Below, in pieces: positions 26,215 through 34,737 of a stretch of DNA of 64,000 nt. The notes below the pieces were generated by a model. That model had not been told where the DNA came from. It saw only the letters and a program-made list of their open reading frames with translations, and ran no database searches. Both the position numbers and the translations under genes were made by a program. Every line of letters begins with the position of its first letter. Positions within the stretch are counted from its first letter, which is position 1. Source of the DNA: Deltaproteobacteria bacterium UBA4427 (GTDB lineage Bacteria > Myxococcota_A > UBA9160 > UBA4427); contig DGPZ01000003.1 of the NCBI GenBank assembly GCA_002390675.1, positions 334 through 64,333 on the forward strand, in the 5' to 3' direction.

Positions 26215-26841
26215 TCAATCTTCCATTCGCTGCTTGAGTTGAGCTAGCACCGCGAACGGCGATTCAATTTTTTCGTCTTGGCAGTCACACCCTGCTTTGG
26301 AATCATTTGCGCGTGGCTGCCCGCAATGCGAGCACACCCCGAGACATTCCTCATCGCAAAGCGGTTGGATCGGCATCGCCAAAGCAATGACTTCTCCGAA
26401 GAAATCGTCAAGTCCGACGACAGCCCCACGGTAGAGCCCCGCTTCGAGGTCCTCTCCCAAGCTGACGCCGTTCTCCGCTAGGCCCCTTTCCCCCTCAGGA
26501 TCCAAACCGCCTGCCCCGTCAAAAGTGCTGCGATTCCCCTGCTGATCGTCTCCAAGTCGATGAGGTTCGAGCACCAGCCGGTAGGGCTCACGAAGCCTAT
26601 GAGGATAGCGCTTGCCGCAGCGGCCGCACTCCAGCAGGACCCTTCCTTCTAAATCACCTTCAATCAGGACGTCCTCGCCGGTGCGAGACGCCTTGAGGTC
26701 AAATCGGAACGGAAGCTCAGCAGAGACCCGTATTTCCTCCGATTCCGGCTCGCGAGCAGACCACCATTCGGGACTCGCTTCGAATTCGAAACGCTCCTGC
26801 TCATCGGTTAGCCGCTCGATCTGGATTCGGAACTCGGGCAT
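26215..26841 (-). CDS. yceD: DUF177 (YceD) family protein
   Basis: YceD-family proteins precede rpmF in most bacteria and have been linked to 23S rRNA accumulation (established in plants and E. coli). The 208-residue protein has the conserved central CGRC pair (LLECGRCGKRYPHRL), an acidic variable stretch, and the C-terminal Cys cluster (CDEECLGVCSHCGQ, then CDCQ). These may bind metal. The C-terminus FAVLAQLKQRMED matches the family. The start at 26841 is the first ATG. It leads yceD-rpmF-fabD-acpP and diverges from gltX. Confidence 0.9.
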   Translation of the reverse strand: MPEFRIQIERLTDEQERFEFEASPEWWSAREPESEEIRVSAELPFRFDLKASRTGEDVLIEGDLEGRVLLECGRCGKRYPHRLREPYRLVLEPHRLGDDQQGNRSTFDGAGGLDPEGERGLAENGVSLGEDLEAGLYRGAVVGLDDFFGEVIALAMPIQPLCDEECLGVCSHCGQPRANDSKAGCDCQDEKIESPFAVLAQLKQRMED

Positions 26842-26892
26842 CGGTGTAAATGATATCCATCCGAATGACTCTGCCCCGCGATTTGACCGCTT

Positions 26893-26924
26893 TTGGGTAC
26901 GGATCCGTCCTGGATCCGTATAAA
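26893..26924 (+). promoter_or_regulatory. Perfect inverted repeat inside a possible gltX promoter
   Basis: A perfect 9-base inverted repeat TACGGATCC-GTCCT-GGATCCGTA spans 26898-26920. TATAAA at 26919-26924 could be a -10 box for gltX, and TTGGGT (26893-26898) a weak -35 box. The 20-base spacer holds the repeat, a geometry seen in MerR-type promoters. Whether it is an operator, a hairpin in RNA or chance is open. Confidence 0.4.
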
Positions 26925-27086
26925 CGGCGCTGCGGGCTGGCTAAATTCGGATTCTCGTTGAAAAACCGGTCCCTTGGGTGGGTCACCGGCGTGGCCGGGG
27001 GAATAGCGCAGCCGCCGGGGATGGGGCAAGAAGCTGCACTAAATCACGCGAAGGATGCGTGGCAACTGCGATATGCTCGGCCCTCC

Positions 27087-28508
27087 ATGACCAACATTCG
27101 CACTCGATTCGCTCCCAGCCCCACGGGGTTTCTTCATATCGGCGGTGCCCGCACCGCTCTTTTTAACTGGGCCCTCACTCGCCGCCTCGGCGGCGAATTC
27201 GTGCTCCGAATCGAGGACACCGACCTCGAGCGGTCCACCCGCGAGTCGGAACAGGCCGTCCTCGACGGGATGCGCTGGCTCGGAATCGATTGGGACGAGG
27301 GACCGCTGCGCCAAACCGACAACGCCGAGCGGCATGCGGCAGTCGTAGAGGACCTGCTCTCGAAGGGGCGCGCCTATCGCTGCGTCTGCACCCGCGAAGA
27401 ACTCGAATCCCGGCGGGAAGCGGATATCGCGGCCAACGGAAAGGGGATTTACGACGGCACCTGCCGTGAAAAGAACTACGGCGACGATTGTGGAACGCAT
27501 ACGGTGCGGCTGCGAATCGATCGCGACAGTTCACTTCGCTGGGACGACCTGGTGTTTGGCCCGAGTGGCCAGGACGCAAGCGAAATAGGCGATGGCATCA
27601 TCCGTCGCAGCGATGGTACCCCCCTCTATCACCTCGCCGTCGTAGTCGATGACCTAGATATGGGCATCACTCACGTCGTTCGCGGCGCCGATCATCACAG
27701 CAACACGCCCTTTCAACTCGCGATCTATCGTGCCCTCGACGCGGATATTCCGATCTTCGCGCACGTGCCTTTGATCGTTGCCGAGAGCGGACGCAAGCTA
27801 TCGAAACGAAAAGATCCCGTCTCGATTCAGCAATTCGAGGCTGACGGCTATCTCCCGGAAGCCATGATCAACTGGCTCGCAAGGCTCGGCTGGTCGCATG
27901 GGGACCAGGAAGTTTTCTCCCGCGACGAGATCGTCGAGTTATTTGACCTCACGCACGTCGGCCGATCCGGCGCGCAGGCGGATCCAGCCAAGCTCGAATG
28001 GCTCAGCCAGCATTACATCAAAGAACGGTCCAGCAAAGCTCTCTTTGAGGCGGTGAAGCCCTTCCTCGAAAACGTGACTGGCGGCCCCGTAGAGCGAGAC
28101 GATCGCCTCGACCGGACCCTCGACCTCCTTCGCGAGCGCAGTAACCATCTCGTCGAAATGGCCGAGAAGGCTCGCTTCGTGTTATGCGACGAGATCGAAA
28201 TCGAAGCAGGCGCAGCCAAAAAGCATCTGCGGCCCGTCGCTTTAGAGCCACTGGAAGCATTGATCCCCGTACTCAAGGGGCTCGATGCCTGGACGTTAGA
28301 ATCTCTTGAGGCTGCGTTCGAAGCGACCTGCAAATCCCTTGGCGATCTCAAGCTCGGCAAGCTCGCCCAACCCGTCCGTGTCGCGGTGACCGGAACCAGC
28401 GCCTCCCCGGGAATCTTTGAGACCGTCGAAGTCGTAGGACAAGAACTCGCCGTCGCGCGAATCCGCAAAGCCGTAGAGCTGATCAAAGCGCGGATAGCTG
28501 AAGGCTGA
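27087..28508 (+). CDS. gltX: Glutamyl-tRNA synthetase
   Basis: Class I aminoacyl-tRNA synthetase that charges tRNA-Glu. The true start is ATG 27087 (MTNIRTRFAPSPTGFLHIGG); the open frame upstream to 26850 has no homology and overlaps the promoter region. The protein has 473 residues. The HIGH-type motif is HIGG at 17-20, the KMSKS-type motif KLSKRKD is at 237-243, and DTDLERSTRESE is conserved. A CVC pair near 99-101 with later Cys residues resembles the zinc site of some bacterial enzymes. It is monocistronic on plus and converges on pilD. A tRNA-Glu gene lies 4.7 kb away. Confidence 0.96.
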   Translation: MTNIRTRFAPSPTGFLHIGGARTALFNWALTRRLGGEFVLRIEDTDLERSTRESEQAVLDGMRWLGIDWDEGPLRQTDNAERHAAVVEDLLSKGRAYRCVCTREELESRREADIAANGKGIYDGTCREKNYGDDCGTHTVRLRIDRDSSLRWDDLVFGPSGQDASEIGDGIIRRSDGTPLYHLAVVVDDLDMGITHVVRGADHHSNTPFQLAIYRALDADIPIFAHVPLIVAESGRKLSKRKDPVSIQQFEADGYLPEAMINWLARLGWSHGDQEVFSRDEIVELFDLTHVGRSGAQADPAKLEWLSQHYIKERSSKALFEAVKPFLENVTGGPVERDDRLDRTLDLLRERSNHLVEMAEKARFVLCDEIEIEAGAAKKHLRPVALEPLEALIPVLKGLDAWTLESLEAAFEATCKSLGDLKLGKLAQPVRVAVTGTSASPGIFETVEVVGQELAVARIRKAVELIKARIAEG

Positions 28509-28535
28509 GTTCCGTAGCGAGCCGTTACGGTCGGC

Positions 28536-29408
28536 CTAGATCAGCTGAAACAGCCACATCGGCGGCAGAAAAAGTACCGCGACAGTACCCATCGCGATCG
28601 CGGGAGCGAATCCAAAAGGACGCCCTAGCGCGCCGCGTGCAAGCGCCTGAGCTCCGCCTAACACGAGCCCGACCAAAGACGAAGCCAGGATCGTATCCAA
28701 CACGCCGAAGGGCCCAACGACAGCCCCGATCATTCCAAGCAGCTTCACATCCCCAAGGCCGAGCCCTGGAAACCAAAGCCAATAGTCTGCTTCGCCAGGC
28801 GTCGGAAACGATTCGCCTTCGCCGGGCCAATGCTCGAATGTTCGCCCCATCGCCACAGAGACTCGGGCATGAAGAAATGCAACGAGCCAAAGTACTCCTC
28901 CGCCCACAATCGCCCCCGTCAGAGACTGGCGAAAAGCCCCGCCCAGCGATTGACCGTAGTAGGCAGCCGTCAGAGGAACGACGATCAGGGCTACAACCAA
29001 CCCGCCGAGCGAAATCGAGTCGGGAATAATTTGATGATCGTAGTCAATCAGTGCGGCAGCGATCAGCCCGGCCACAAAAACGCAATAGAGCGCCGTCCAC
29101 CACGTCGGGCCAAAGCGCCAGGCGACCGCGCTAAAGAGCAGCCCGGTCAGAAGCTCAACGGCGGGGTATCGAAGCGAAATAGAAAGCTCGCATTGCCGGC
29201 AGCGCCCTCGAAGCCAGAGATACGAAAGCACAGGGACATTGTCCCAAGGCTTGATCGCAGTCTCGCAGCTCGGACAGTGCGAGGGCGGAAAGACCACACT
29301 CAGCTCAAGCGGCACTCGATGGATCACGACATTCAAAAACGAGCCAACGAGTACTCCGAGGGTCAATGCGATCGGCAGTAGCGCCCCCGGCGCGATTTCG
29401 ATCGTCAT
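28536..29408 (-). CDS. pilD: Prepilin peptidase / N-methyltransferase PilD
   Basis: Cleaves type IV prepilin leaders and methylates the new N-terminal residue, in the inner membrane. The 290-residue protein has the N-terminal zinc-type cysteines C45, C48, C70 and C73 (HCPSC, GRCRQC), typical of the bifunctional enzyme. The aspartyl protease site is D122 in ALIDYDHQIIPD and a second Asp in GLGLGDVKLLGMIGA. About eight hydrophobic helices are seen. It ends 27 bases from the end of gltX and is the last gene of the pilA-G-H-I-D run. Its substrate is very likely the PilA encoded upstream. Confidence 0.96.
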   Translation of the reverse strand: MTIEIAPGALLPIALTLGVLVGSFLNVVIHRVPLELSVVFPPSHCPSCETAIKPWDNVPVLSYLWLRGRCRQCELSISLRYPAVELLTGLLFSAVAWRFGPTWWTALYCVFVAGLIAAALIDYDHQIIPDSISLGGLVVALIVVPLTAAYYGQSLGGAFRQSLTGAIVGGGVLWLVAFLHARVSVAMGRTFEHWPGEGESFPTPGEADYWLWFPGLGLGDVKLLGMIGAVVGPFGVLDTILASSLVGLVLGGAQALARGALGRPFGFAPAIAMGTVAVLFLPPMWLFQLI

Positions 29409-29504
29409 GTTCCCCCCGTCCCCAATGATTCGACCCTCTCGTACGTTACGTCACTAAGCGAAGGCGTACTCACGAATTCCCGGAACCGCACCCCCACGCT
29501 TCTT

Positions 29505-30281
29505 CTACTTGAAGTCGCGTCGGCTGAAAATCATGGCCCCAAGAATCAAAGTGCAGACCGTGTATCCCACCGCATATACGAATGCGAGACCGATTTCACC
29601 CGAATCAATAGGGAGGCCGTGGACCGCCTCAAGAGTCTTATTGAACACTTCGAAGTCCGGCATCAGCAAGAAGACAAAATTGGCCATCGTCGTGACGGTC
29701 CCGACCTCCGACTGTTGCCCAAGTGCATGAAGATCGCGAGAGAGGTGCCCGATCATCCAGAGTCCGACCGAGAAGAGCGCTGCCAGCATCGGCGTGGTGA
29801 ATGATGAGAAGAAAGTGGCGATCGCAACGACCACCATCAACTCGAGTCCGATCAATACAATCGCTACTAAGTGATCCAAACCAAGCGGCGCGCCGGCAAG
29901 CAGCGACACAATTGCGAAGGCGCCGGCCATAAGGGCGAGAAGAAGCCAAACGGTGAACGTGAGGCCAGCCCATTTCCCTACCAAAAACTCGTTCCGGGAG
30001 ACTGGCTTCGAGAGGATCGTAAAAATGGTGCGGCGATCGACTTCGTTGTGGATCAATCCTATGCCGACGAAGATGGCGATCCCCACGCTGAAGAATCGAA
30101 TCGCAGCAAGCCCCATGTCCTGCAGGATCTCGTGAACTTCGACATAAGAAAGCGTCGCGAGGACGACCCCCGAAGAGATCATCACGACGCTGAACCCGAG
30201 AAGCATATAAAGAAGCTTATTCCGAATGGCTTCGCGGAAGGTGTTATTCGCAAGCGCGTAGATTCGGCTCAGCGAGTTCAT
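29505..30281 (-). CDS. pilI: ABC-2 type permease (PilI-like)
   Basis: Membrane half of an ABC transporter. The 258-residue protein has six hydrophobic helices, starting with RIYALANNTFREAIRNKLLYML and then VDRRTIFTILSKPVSRNEFLVGKW, a hallmark of ABC-2 permeases with the GldF/NosY pattern. The start overlaps the ATPase gene stop by 4 bases. In Myxococcus xanthus the equivalent genes pilG, pilH and pilI lie between pilA and pilD and are needed for pilus biogenesis. The name here rests on that gene order; the transported substrate is unknown. Confidence 0.8.
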   Translation of the reverse strand: MNSLSRIYALANNTFREAIRNKLLYMLLGFSVVMISSGVVLATLSYVEVHEILQDMGLAAIRFFSVGIAIFVGIGLIHNEVDRRTIFTILSKPVSRNEFLVGKWAGLTFTVWLLLALMAGAFAIVSLLAGAPLGLDHLVAIVLIGLELMVVVAIATFFSSFTTPMLAALFSVGLWMIGHLSRDLHALGQQSEVGTVTTMANFVFLLMPDFEVFNKTLEAVHGLPIDSGEIGLAFVYAVGYTVCTLILGAMIFSRRDFK

Positions 30282-31228
30282 TCCGGTGCCCCCCCTGCTC
30301 GAACAGCATCAAGAAACACATCTTCTAGGGAATTTCGCTGCGGCGTAACGGACACAACTTCCGCCCCCGCAGATATTGCCGAATCAAGCACTTGATGCAC
30401 ATCCTTCTCGGCCACTTGAAGCTCGACCCGATCGCCAAGCCCCCGCATCTTGAGATCGAAGCGTTCTCCTAGACTATCTGCGGTTTCCGGCGGCAAGCCG
30501 CCTAGCACGACGTCGGTCTTCCGACCGGCCTCCGGCAGAAAATCTTCAATTCGGCCCTGATGCCTAATCTGTCCCTTAACGATGATCGCCACCCGGTCGC
30601 AGATCATTTCGACGTCGGGCAAAATATGAGTGTTCATGAAGACGGTCTTCCCATCTGCCCGAAGCGACAGGATGAGATCTCGAATCTCTTTGCGGCCCAA
30701 GGGGTCGAGACCACTCATGGGCTCGTCTAAAAACACGACCTTTGGGTCATGAATAAGCGCTTGAGCGATTCCGACGCGCTGAAGCATTCCCTTGGAGAAG
30801 GTTTTCAACCGGGCATCCATAGCGTGTCCGAGGTTCACCGTTCCAAGCAGTTGATCTACCCGTCGCGCGCGCTCCGACGCAGGCACACCCGAGAGGCGCG
30901 CGTAGAAATCAAGGATCTCCCGCGCTGTTAGGAAAGGATAGAAATAGGGATTCTCAGGCAGAAATCCGACCTGATGCCGAAACTCAGACTCAGCCACATC
31001 GCAGCCGAGAATCGAAGCCGATCCCTCAGTTGCGCGAATCAGTCCCATCAAAACTTTTAGCGTCGTCGTTTTCCCCGCACCGTTAGGCCCAACAAATCCG
31101 AAGATCTCGTTCTCATGAACATCAAAGGTCACGCCGTGCAAGATGCGTTTTCGCCTTAAGCCAAAGCCCGGGCGAAAATCTTTAACGACGTCGCAGACCC
31201 GAACGATCGTTTCTCGCTCATCCGTCAC
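30278..31228 (-). CDS. pilH: ABC transporter ATPase (PilH-like)
   Basis: The ATPase partner of the ABC-2 permease. I choose GTG 31228 because AGGAGG lies nine bases upstream; ATG 31237 directly abuts that SD and is less likely. The product has 316 residues: Walker A GPNGAGKTT, a Q-loop in HQVGFLPENPYFYPF, the signature FSKGMLQRVGIAQAL, Walker B VVFLDEPMSGLDP, and MNTHILPDVEMICDRVAI. The C-terminal 80 residues are the extra domain common in this class. It overlaps the end of the pilG-like gene by about 11 bases. It belongs to the pilA-G-H-I-D block. Confidence 0.85.
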   Translation of the reverse strand: MTDERETIVRVCDVVKDFRPGFGLRRKRILHGVTFDVHENEIFGFVGPNGAGKTTTLKVLMGLIRATEGSASILGCDVAESEFRHQVGFLPENPYFYPFLTAREILDFYARLSGVPASERARRVDQLLGTVNLGHAMDARLKTFSKGMLQRVGIAQALIHDPKVVFLDEPMSGLDPLGRKEIRDLILSLRADGKTVFMNTHILPDVEMICDRVAIIVKGQIRHQGRIEDFLPEAGRKTDVVLGGLPPETADSLGERFDLKMRGLGDRVELQVAEKDVHQVLDSAISAGAEVVSVTPQRNSLEDVFLDAVRAGGAPE

Positions 31229-32204
31229 GTGGCTCATCCTCCTGGCCTCGAGGCCCCTTCGTTTGTCGTTCGGATTGCTCGTCAGGCTTAAAAACCGCCG
31301 ATTCGATGCCCGAGTAGTGCACTTCGTAGCGTGCACCCAAATAGGTTGAAACGATTCGGCCCTCTCGGTCCAGCTCCCAAACCGAGCCGCGCCTAAGGCT
31401 TGCCGGCATCGAATCGGGTTCGGGGCTCGGCAGTTTCTGGAGCACCCTATGCTTCCCGCGGATCAAGTCACCGACGGAAAGGATGTCGTATCCGGTAAGT
31501 TGCTGGTACGCCTCGCGGGCCCGATCAAGATGGCGGGCTTTGTGTTCAATCTCGATTTCATCAAGGGCGCCTTCGATTTTCGCGATCTCGGATTCGTCGT
31601 CAGTCGACACAAGAAGCTGACGGAGAAAGATCTCCGCAACATCGATGTCGCCCTTCTGACTCTTCAGCCTCGCCAGGAGCCGCGGCAGATAGGCGGGCGA
31701 TCCCTCGTTTTTGACGGCGCCCTCGAGCGCGCTCGCAGCCGCTTCAAAATCTCCGAGATAGTAAAACTGGTTAAAGCCGAGGTAGAAATAGTTCCGCCAG
31801 TCCTCGGGATGAAATTCGATGGCGCGTTCGAGCAAGAGGTTGGCATCGCGAACCTGCTCTTCGGAGTGTGTCATCCAAACAGCCGCAAAGCGGTAGGGGT
31901 GATCGACATATGGATTCAATGTCGTCACGACATCCACGAGCTTGCCTAGATGGCTGGCGGTATCGGCATCGATAACGTCATTCACCCCTGCAACCTGAAC
32001 GGCTTGTAGCCAGTAGTAGTCCGCAAGAATCGCATCGAATCCAAGCGATGCGGCTTCGATGACATGAGGTGCGGGAACGAAAGCCTCACCACGATCGGTG
32101 CGAGTCTCATTAGGTAGGCGAGCGTGTACCCAACCTGTCGCACATACCGCGGCAATCAAGGCCGCCACCTGAATCAGCTTCGGGGACACCCCGCCATCCT
32201 CCAA
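31218..32204 (-). CDS. pilG: Membrane-anchored TPR-like protein (PilG-like)
   Basis: The 328-residue protein has an N-terminal hydrophobic anchor (IQVAALIAAVCATGWV, residues about 11-27) followed by a large part outside the membrane. Helical repeat-like blocks follow: VIEAASLGFDAILADYYWLQ, NPYVDHPYRFAAVW, AIEFHPEDWRNYFYLGFNQFYYLGDFE. The last 60 residues are extended and charged. The position between pilA and the ABC ATPase matches pilG of Myxococcus, whose product is needed for pili together with PilH and PilI. Identity rests on position and architecture. The start at 32204 is first in frame. Confidence 0.72.
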   Translation of the reverse strand: MEDGGVSPKLIQVAALIAAVCATGWVHARLPNETRTDRGEAFVPAPHVIEAASLGFDAILADYYWLQAVQVAGVNDVIDADTASHLGKLVDVVTTLNPYVDHPYRFAAVWMTHSEEQVRDANLLLERAIEFHPEDWRNYFYLGFNQFYYLGDFEAAASALEGAVKNEGSPAYLPRLLARLKSQKGDIDVAEIFLRQLLVSTDDESEIAKIEGALDEIEIEHKARHLDRAREAYQQLTGYDILSVGDLIRGKHRVLQKLPSPEPDSMPASLRRGSVWELDREGRIVSTYLGARYEVHYSGIESAVFKPDEQSERQTKGPRGQEDEPRDG

Positions 32205-32260
32205 TGGTACGACCGCTCGGTAGAACGGCCTCGCTCTCTCAAAGAGAGCTGGAACGAGCT

Positions 32261-32839
32261 TCAGAAGTCGTCTGCGACCATGACGCGAGCAACTTCGTTG
32301 AATGCGCGGTCTCCGCCTGAAATCGGCGGGGACTGGTTGCCACCCTGACCAGTTTCGCAGAAGCCACCAAGCGCATCAGGATGCGTGTAAAGGACAACCG
32401 AGAGACTCTCGTCACCGTCTAAGTTTCCGTAGGCGGAAGCCGTGAAGCAGGCTTCTGTACAGGTACAGGTGCCTGTCAACGGATCCACCGGCGTGGCCGT
32501 GTCGTAGTCAAAGAATACGTTGCCATCCGGAACCCAACCGACTTCAGCGAAGGCTGTATTAAGAGGCGTCTTGTCGCGCTTAATCGTGGTCGGAGCCGCA
32601 CCAAGCGTGAAGCCCGGCTCTGCCGCGACGGGCACAAAGTTGTTGTACTCAGCGAAGTAGGACTTCTGGGATTTCGCCAGAGAACCAAGATTCGCGAAAG
32701 CCTCAGCTCGCTTCGCTGTGAGCTGGTAGTTGATGAATGAGGGAATCGCGACCGAAGCTAGGACTCCAATGATCGCGACAACGACCATAAGCTCAACGAG
32801 AGTGAACCCGCTAGACAGTTTCTCGCGCTTGCTAATCAT
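32261..32839 (-). CDS. pilA: Type IV major pilin PilA
   Basis: Pilus subunit. From ATG 32839 (AGGGAG six bases upstream) the prepilin has 192 residues. The leader MISKREKLSSG ends at G11; cleavage before F12 gives FTLVELMVVVAIIGVLAS, with Glu at mature position 5. An N-terminal alpha helix continues (NYQLTAKRAEAFANLGSLAKSQ), then a globular part with four Cys residues (TCTCTEAC, GGFC) that could form disulfides. The upstream in-frame part to 32968 is not coding by homology. PilD and the PilGHI proteins are encoded downstream; a promoter should lie in 32840-33189. Confidence 0.95.
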   Translation of the reverse strand: MISKREKLSSGFTLVELMVVVAIIGVLASVAIPSFINYQLTAKRAEAFANLGSLAKSQKSYFAEYNNFVPVAAEPGFTLGAAPTTIKRDKTPLNTAFAEVGWVPDGNVFFDYDTATPVDPLTGTCTCTEACFTASAYGNLDGDESLSVVLYTHPDALGGFCETGQGGNQSPPISGGDRAFNEVARVMVADDF

Positions 32840-33189
32840 CACGTTCTCCCTGTGGGGTGATTCACATTCTCGCGAATATTGCCGACAAGCCCCTTCTCTA
32901 GAAGAGCAAGAGCAACGCGCGTCTCCGAAGGCGCGCACCATGATGTCTATCGGCAAGTGTCGCTGCACTCTTTAGTGAACACGACGACTTCCAGACTCCC
33001 TACCTCGTGAGTTCACCTGAGGGATTCCTGTTTTCCACAACACCAAGTGACAACCCTCGGCAATCGGAGCCCCAGCGAGGTACCCGCGCACGACGGATAA
33101 CCGCACCACGGGAGACTTCTCACCTCAACGGTATTCAGCACAGTTGACAGTCGATGAAGCAGCCGGCTAGTCTCGCCCCGCTTCCGCGC
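32840..33189. other. Intergenic region upstream of pilA, up to tRNA-Glu
   Basis: About 350 bases with no gene. The pilA leader contains AGGGAG (about 32847). No clear GG/GC pair of a sigma-54 promoter could be fixed with confidence by eye, although pilA is sigma-54 dependent in Myxococcus. Nothing else is recognisable. Confidence 0.4.
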
Positions 33190-33265
33190 GCTCCCATCGT
33201 CTAGTGGCCTAGGACGTGGCCCTCTCAAGGCCGAAACACGGGTTCGAGTCCCGTTGGGAGCGCCA
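33190..33265 (+). tRNA. tRNA-Glu (anticodon CUC)
   Basis: The sequence folds as a tRNA of 76 nt. Acceptor stem GCTCCCA pairs with TGGGAGC, followed by G and an encoded CCA. The anticodon stem TGGCC/GGCCG encloses CTCTCAA with anticodon CTC at 33224-33226. The T arm is CGGGT-TCGAGTC-CCG. It reads GAG codons. A lone gene between pilA and the exonuclease. Confidence 0.96.
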
Positions 33266-33475
33266 TCCTTCTTCTCGCTGCCTCGCTACTGGCTGCTGTT
33301 TTACAACTGTTGCCGGGTGGTGCAGGTGCAGCTCCATGCGTAGGCGTAGTGGCAGTCCAGCCTAGTCGGCTGCTCTCTATTACGCCGAAACGACCGCACT
33401 GGCAGTCCACTGCAACGCAGGTGAATTTGCTGCTGCCCAAGGCGGCCGCGAACGCCGGCGCATACGGATGATCGA

Positions 33476-34063
33476 TTGAGCTCTGAGTTTGCCTTCGCGT
33501 TCCTGGATTGTGAATTTGGTGGTCTCGATGTCGAGATTCACGACCTGACTGAAGTCGGGATCATCATGACCGACGCCCGCCTCGTGGAATCCACGGAAGC
33601 GCAGTGGCGAGTTCGCTCCCGCCCCGAGCGCATCTCCAAGGAAGCTGCGGAGATCTTTGGATACGACGAAGCACTCTGGGCTAAAGCTCCGGGCGTGCGC
33701 CAAGTGCTCACCGAGATCGTTGAAATGCTTCCGAAGGACCGCAAGGTCATTCCCGCCGGACAAAACGTGCGGATGGACGTGATCTTTCTTGAACGTGCTT
33801 TCAAGAAGTGCGGGATCCCCTACCCCTTCGACTATCACGTTCTGGACCTCGCGACGCTCTTCTACTCTTGGTCGCTTATCGCCGGAGAACCCGCACGCTC
33901 GGTTTCCCTCCGACAAGCCGCTACGACCGCCGGCCTACTCGGAGACGGTGGCGTGGCGCATCGCGCGCTCGAAGACGCCCGCCTCACCCTCGAGTGCTAT
34001 CGCCACTACATCGCGCGCCTCGCACCTCGAGACCCAGCAGAGTTGCCGGCGCCTCCCGAGTAG
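33476..34063 (+). CDS. DnaQ-like 3'-5' exonuclease (DEDDh family)
   Basis: Probable 3'-5' exonuclease of the polymerase-epsilon/RNase T fold. The 195-residue protein shows motif I FLDCEFGGLD (Asp and Glu), motif II in QNVRMDVIFLERAF, and motif III HRALEDARLTLECY with the His and Asp of DEDDh enzymes. The substrate is unknown, RNA or DNA. The start is TTG 33476; it lacks a strong SD, and no ATG or GTG fits better before motif I. It is a stand-alone plus gene, convergent with the kinase-fold gene downstream. It lacks a polymerase partner, so it could be RNase T-like or oligoribonuclease-like. Confidence 0.8.
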   Translation: MSSEFAFAFLDCEFGGLDVEIHDLTEVGIIMTDARLVESTEAQWRVRSRPERISKEAAEIFGYDEALWAKAPGVRQVLTEIVEMLPKDRKVIPAGQNVRMDVIFLERAFKKCGIPYPFDYHVLDLATLFYSWSLIAGEPARSVSLRQAATTAGLLGDGGVAHRALEDARLTLECYRHYIARLAPRDPAELPAPPE

Positions 34064-34140
34064 ACACCGGGACTCTCGAAGGCCGACGACACCCTCATCT
34101 TTGCGCGTCGCTCAGCCCGGATCCTCACGCCACCAGGCCC

Positions 34141-34737
34141 TCACACCACACGTGCGCGCCATTTATCGAGAGCTCGCAGATCGATGCGGCCTAACAGCGA
34201 GACCGCCCATCGTCCCCACCAGGTCGTTGGGTTAAAACGCAGCGCTGTGGCAAAGTCCAGCAGCACGGGATGACCGTCTTCCCCAGCCAGCACATTGCTC
34301 CTATGTCTCAGATCGAGATGTACGAGCCCCCTGGCATGCATGTCCTCGACCCCAGTCTGGAGCTCTGGAAGAAACTCGGCGGGCAGCGTCCCGCGCAGCG
34401 AACGCGACAGAAGCACCCCCGGACGATATTCCAGTATAATTGCAAGTTCGTCGACTCTGCCTAATAACCGGGGAACCGCGGCAAGTCCTTCCAGATGCCG
34501 GTAGGCCTGCTCCTCGCGGCGCAGGCTCCAAGGGCCCAGCCAACGTCTAACCCAACCGGACCGTGGCGAGAAATCTTTGACCACCACAGGCCCCGCCTCT
34601 GTTTGCACGAGTAGTACGTCGGGATTGCCCCAGCCTCCGCGATGGAGCATCTCCTTGGCGCTTTTTTCGATTTCGGATCGGCATAGCAGCCCCTCCGATG
34701 GGGGCCGCCCGGCTCGCAACTCGCTCACGCCGCCCAT
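34141..34737 (-). CDS. Kinase-fold protein (WaaP/RIO-like)
   Basis: A small protein-kinase-like fold, about 198 residues from ATG 34737 (GTG 34728, overlapping the upstream stop by 4 bases, is the other choice). The Lys of the N-lobe is in GPVVVKDFSP. The hinge is AIILEYRPG. The catalytic loop is VHLDLRHRSNVL (H-x-D-x5-N), and the metal motif is LLDFATAL in place of DFG. Such proteins include lipopolysaccharide kinases of the Kdo/WaaP group; the exact substrate is not shown. It is coupled to the membrane methyltransferase gene upstream, hinting at a lipid or cell-surface job (inference). Confidence 0.72.
   Translation of the reverse strand: MGGVSELRAGRPPSEGLLCRSEIEKSAKEMLHRGGWGNPDVLLVQTEAGPVVVKDFSPRSGWVRRWLGPWSLRREEQAYRHLEGLAAVPRLLGRVDELAIILEYRPGVLLSRSLRGTLPAEFLPELQTGVEDMHARGLVHLDLRHRSNVLAGEDGHPVLLDFATALRFNPTTWWGRWAVSLLGRIDLRALDKWRARVV

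Noticed and set aside
33190..33265. tRNA as an integration site for a mobile element
   Set aside because: No integrase, no repeat of the tRNA 3' end nearby, and flanking genes look native.
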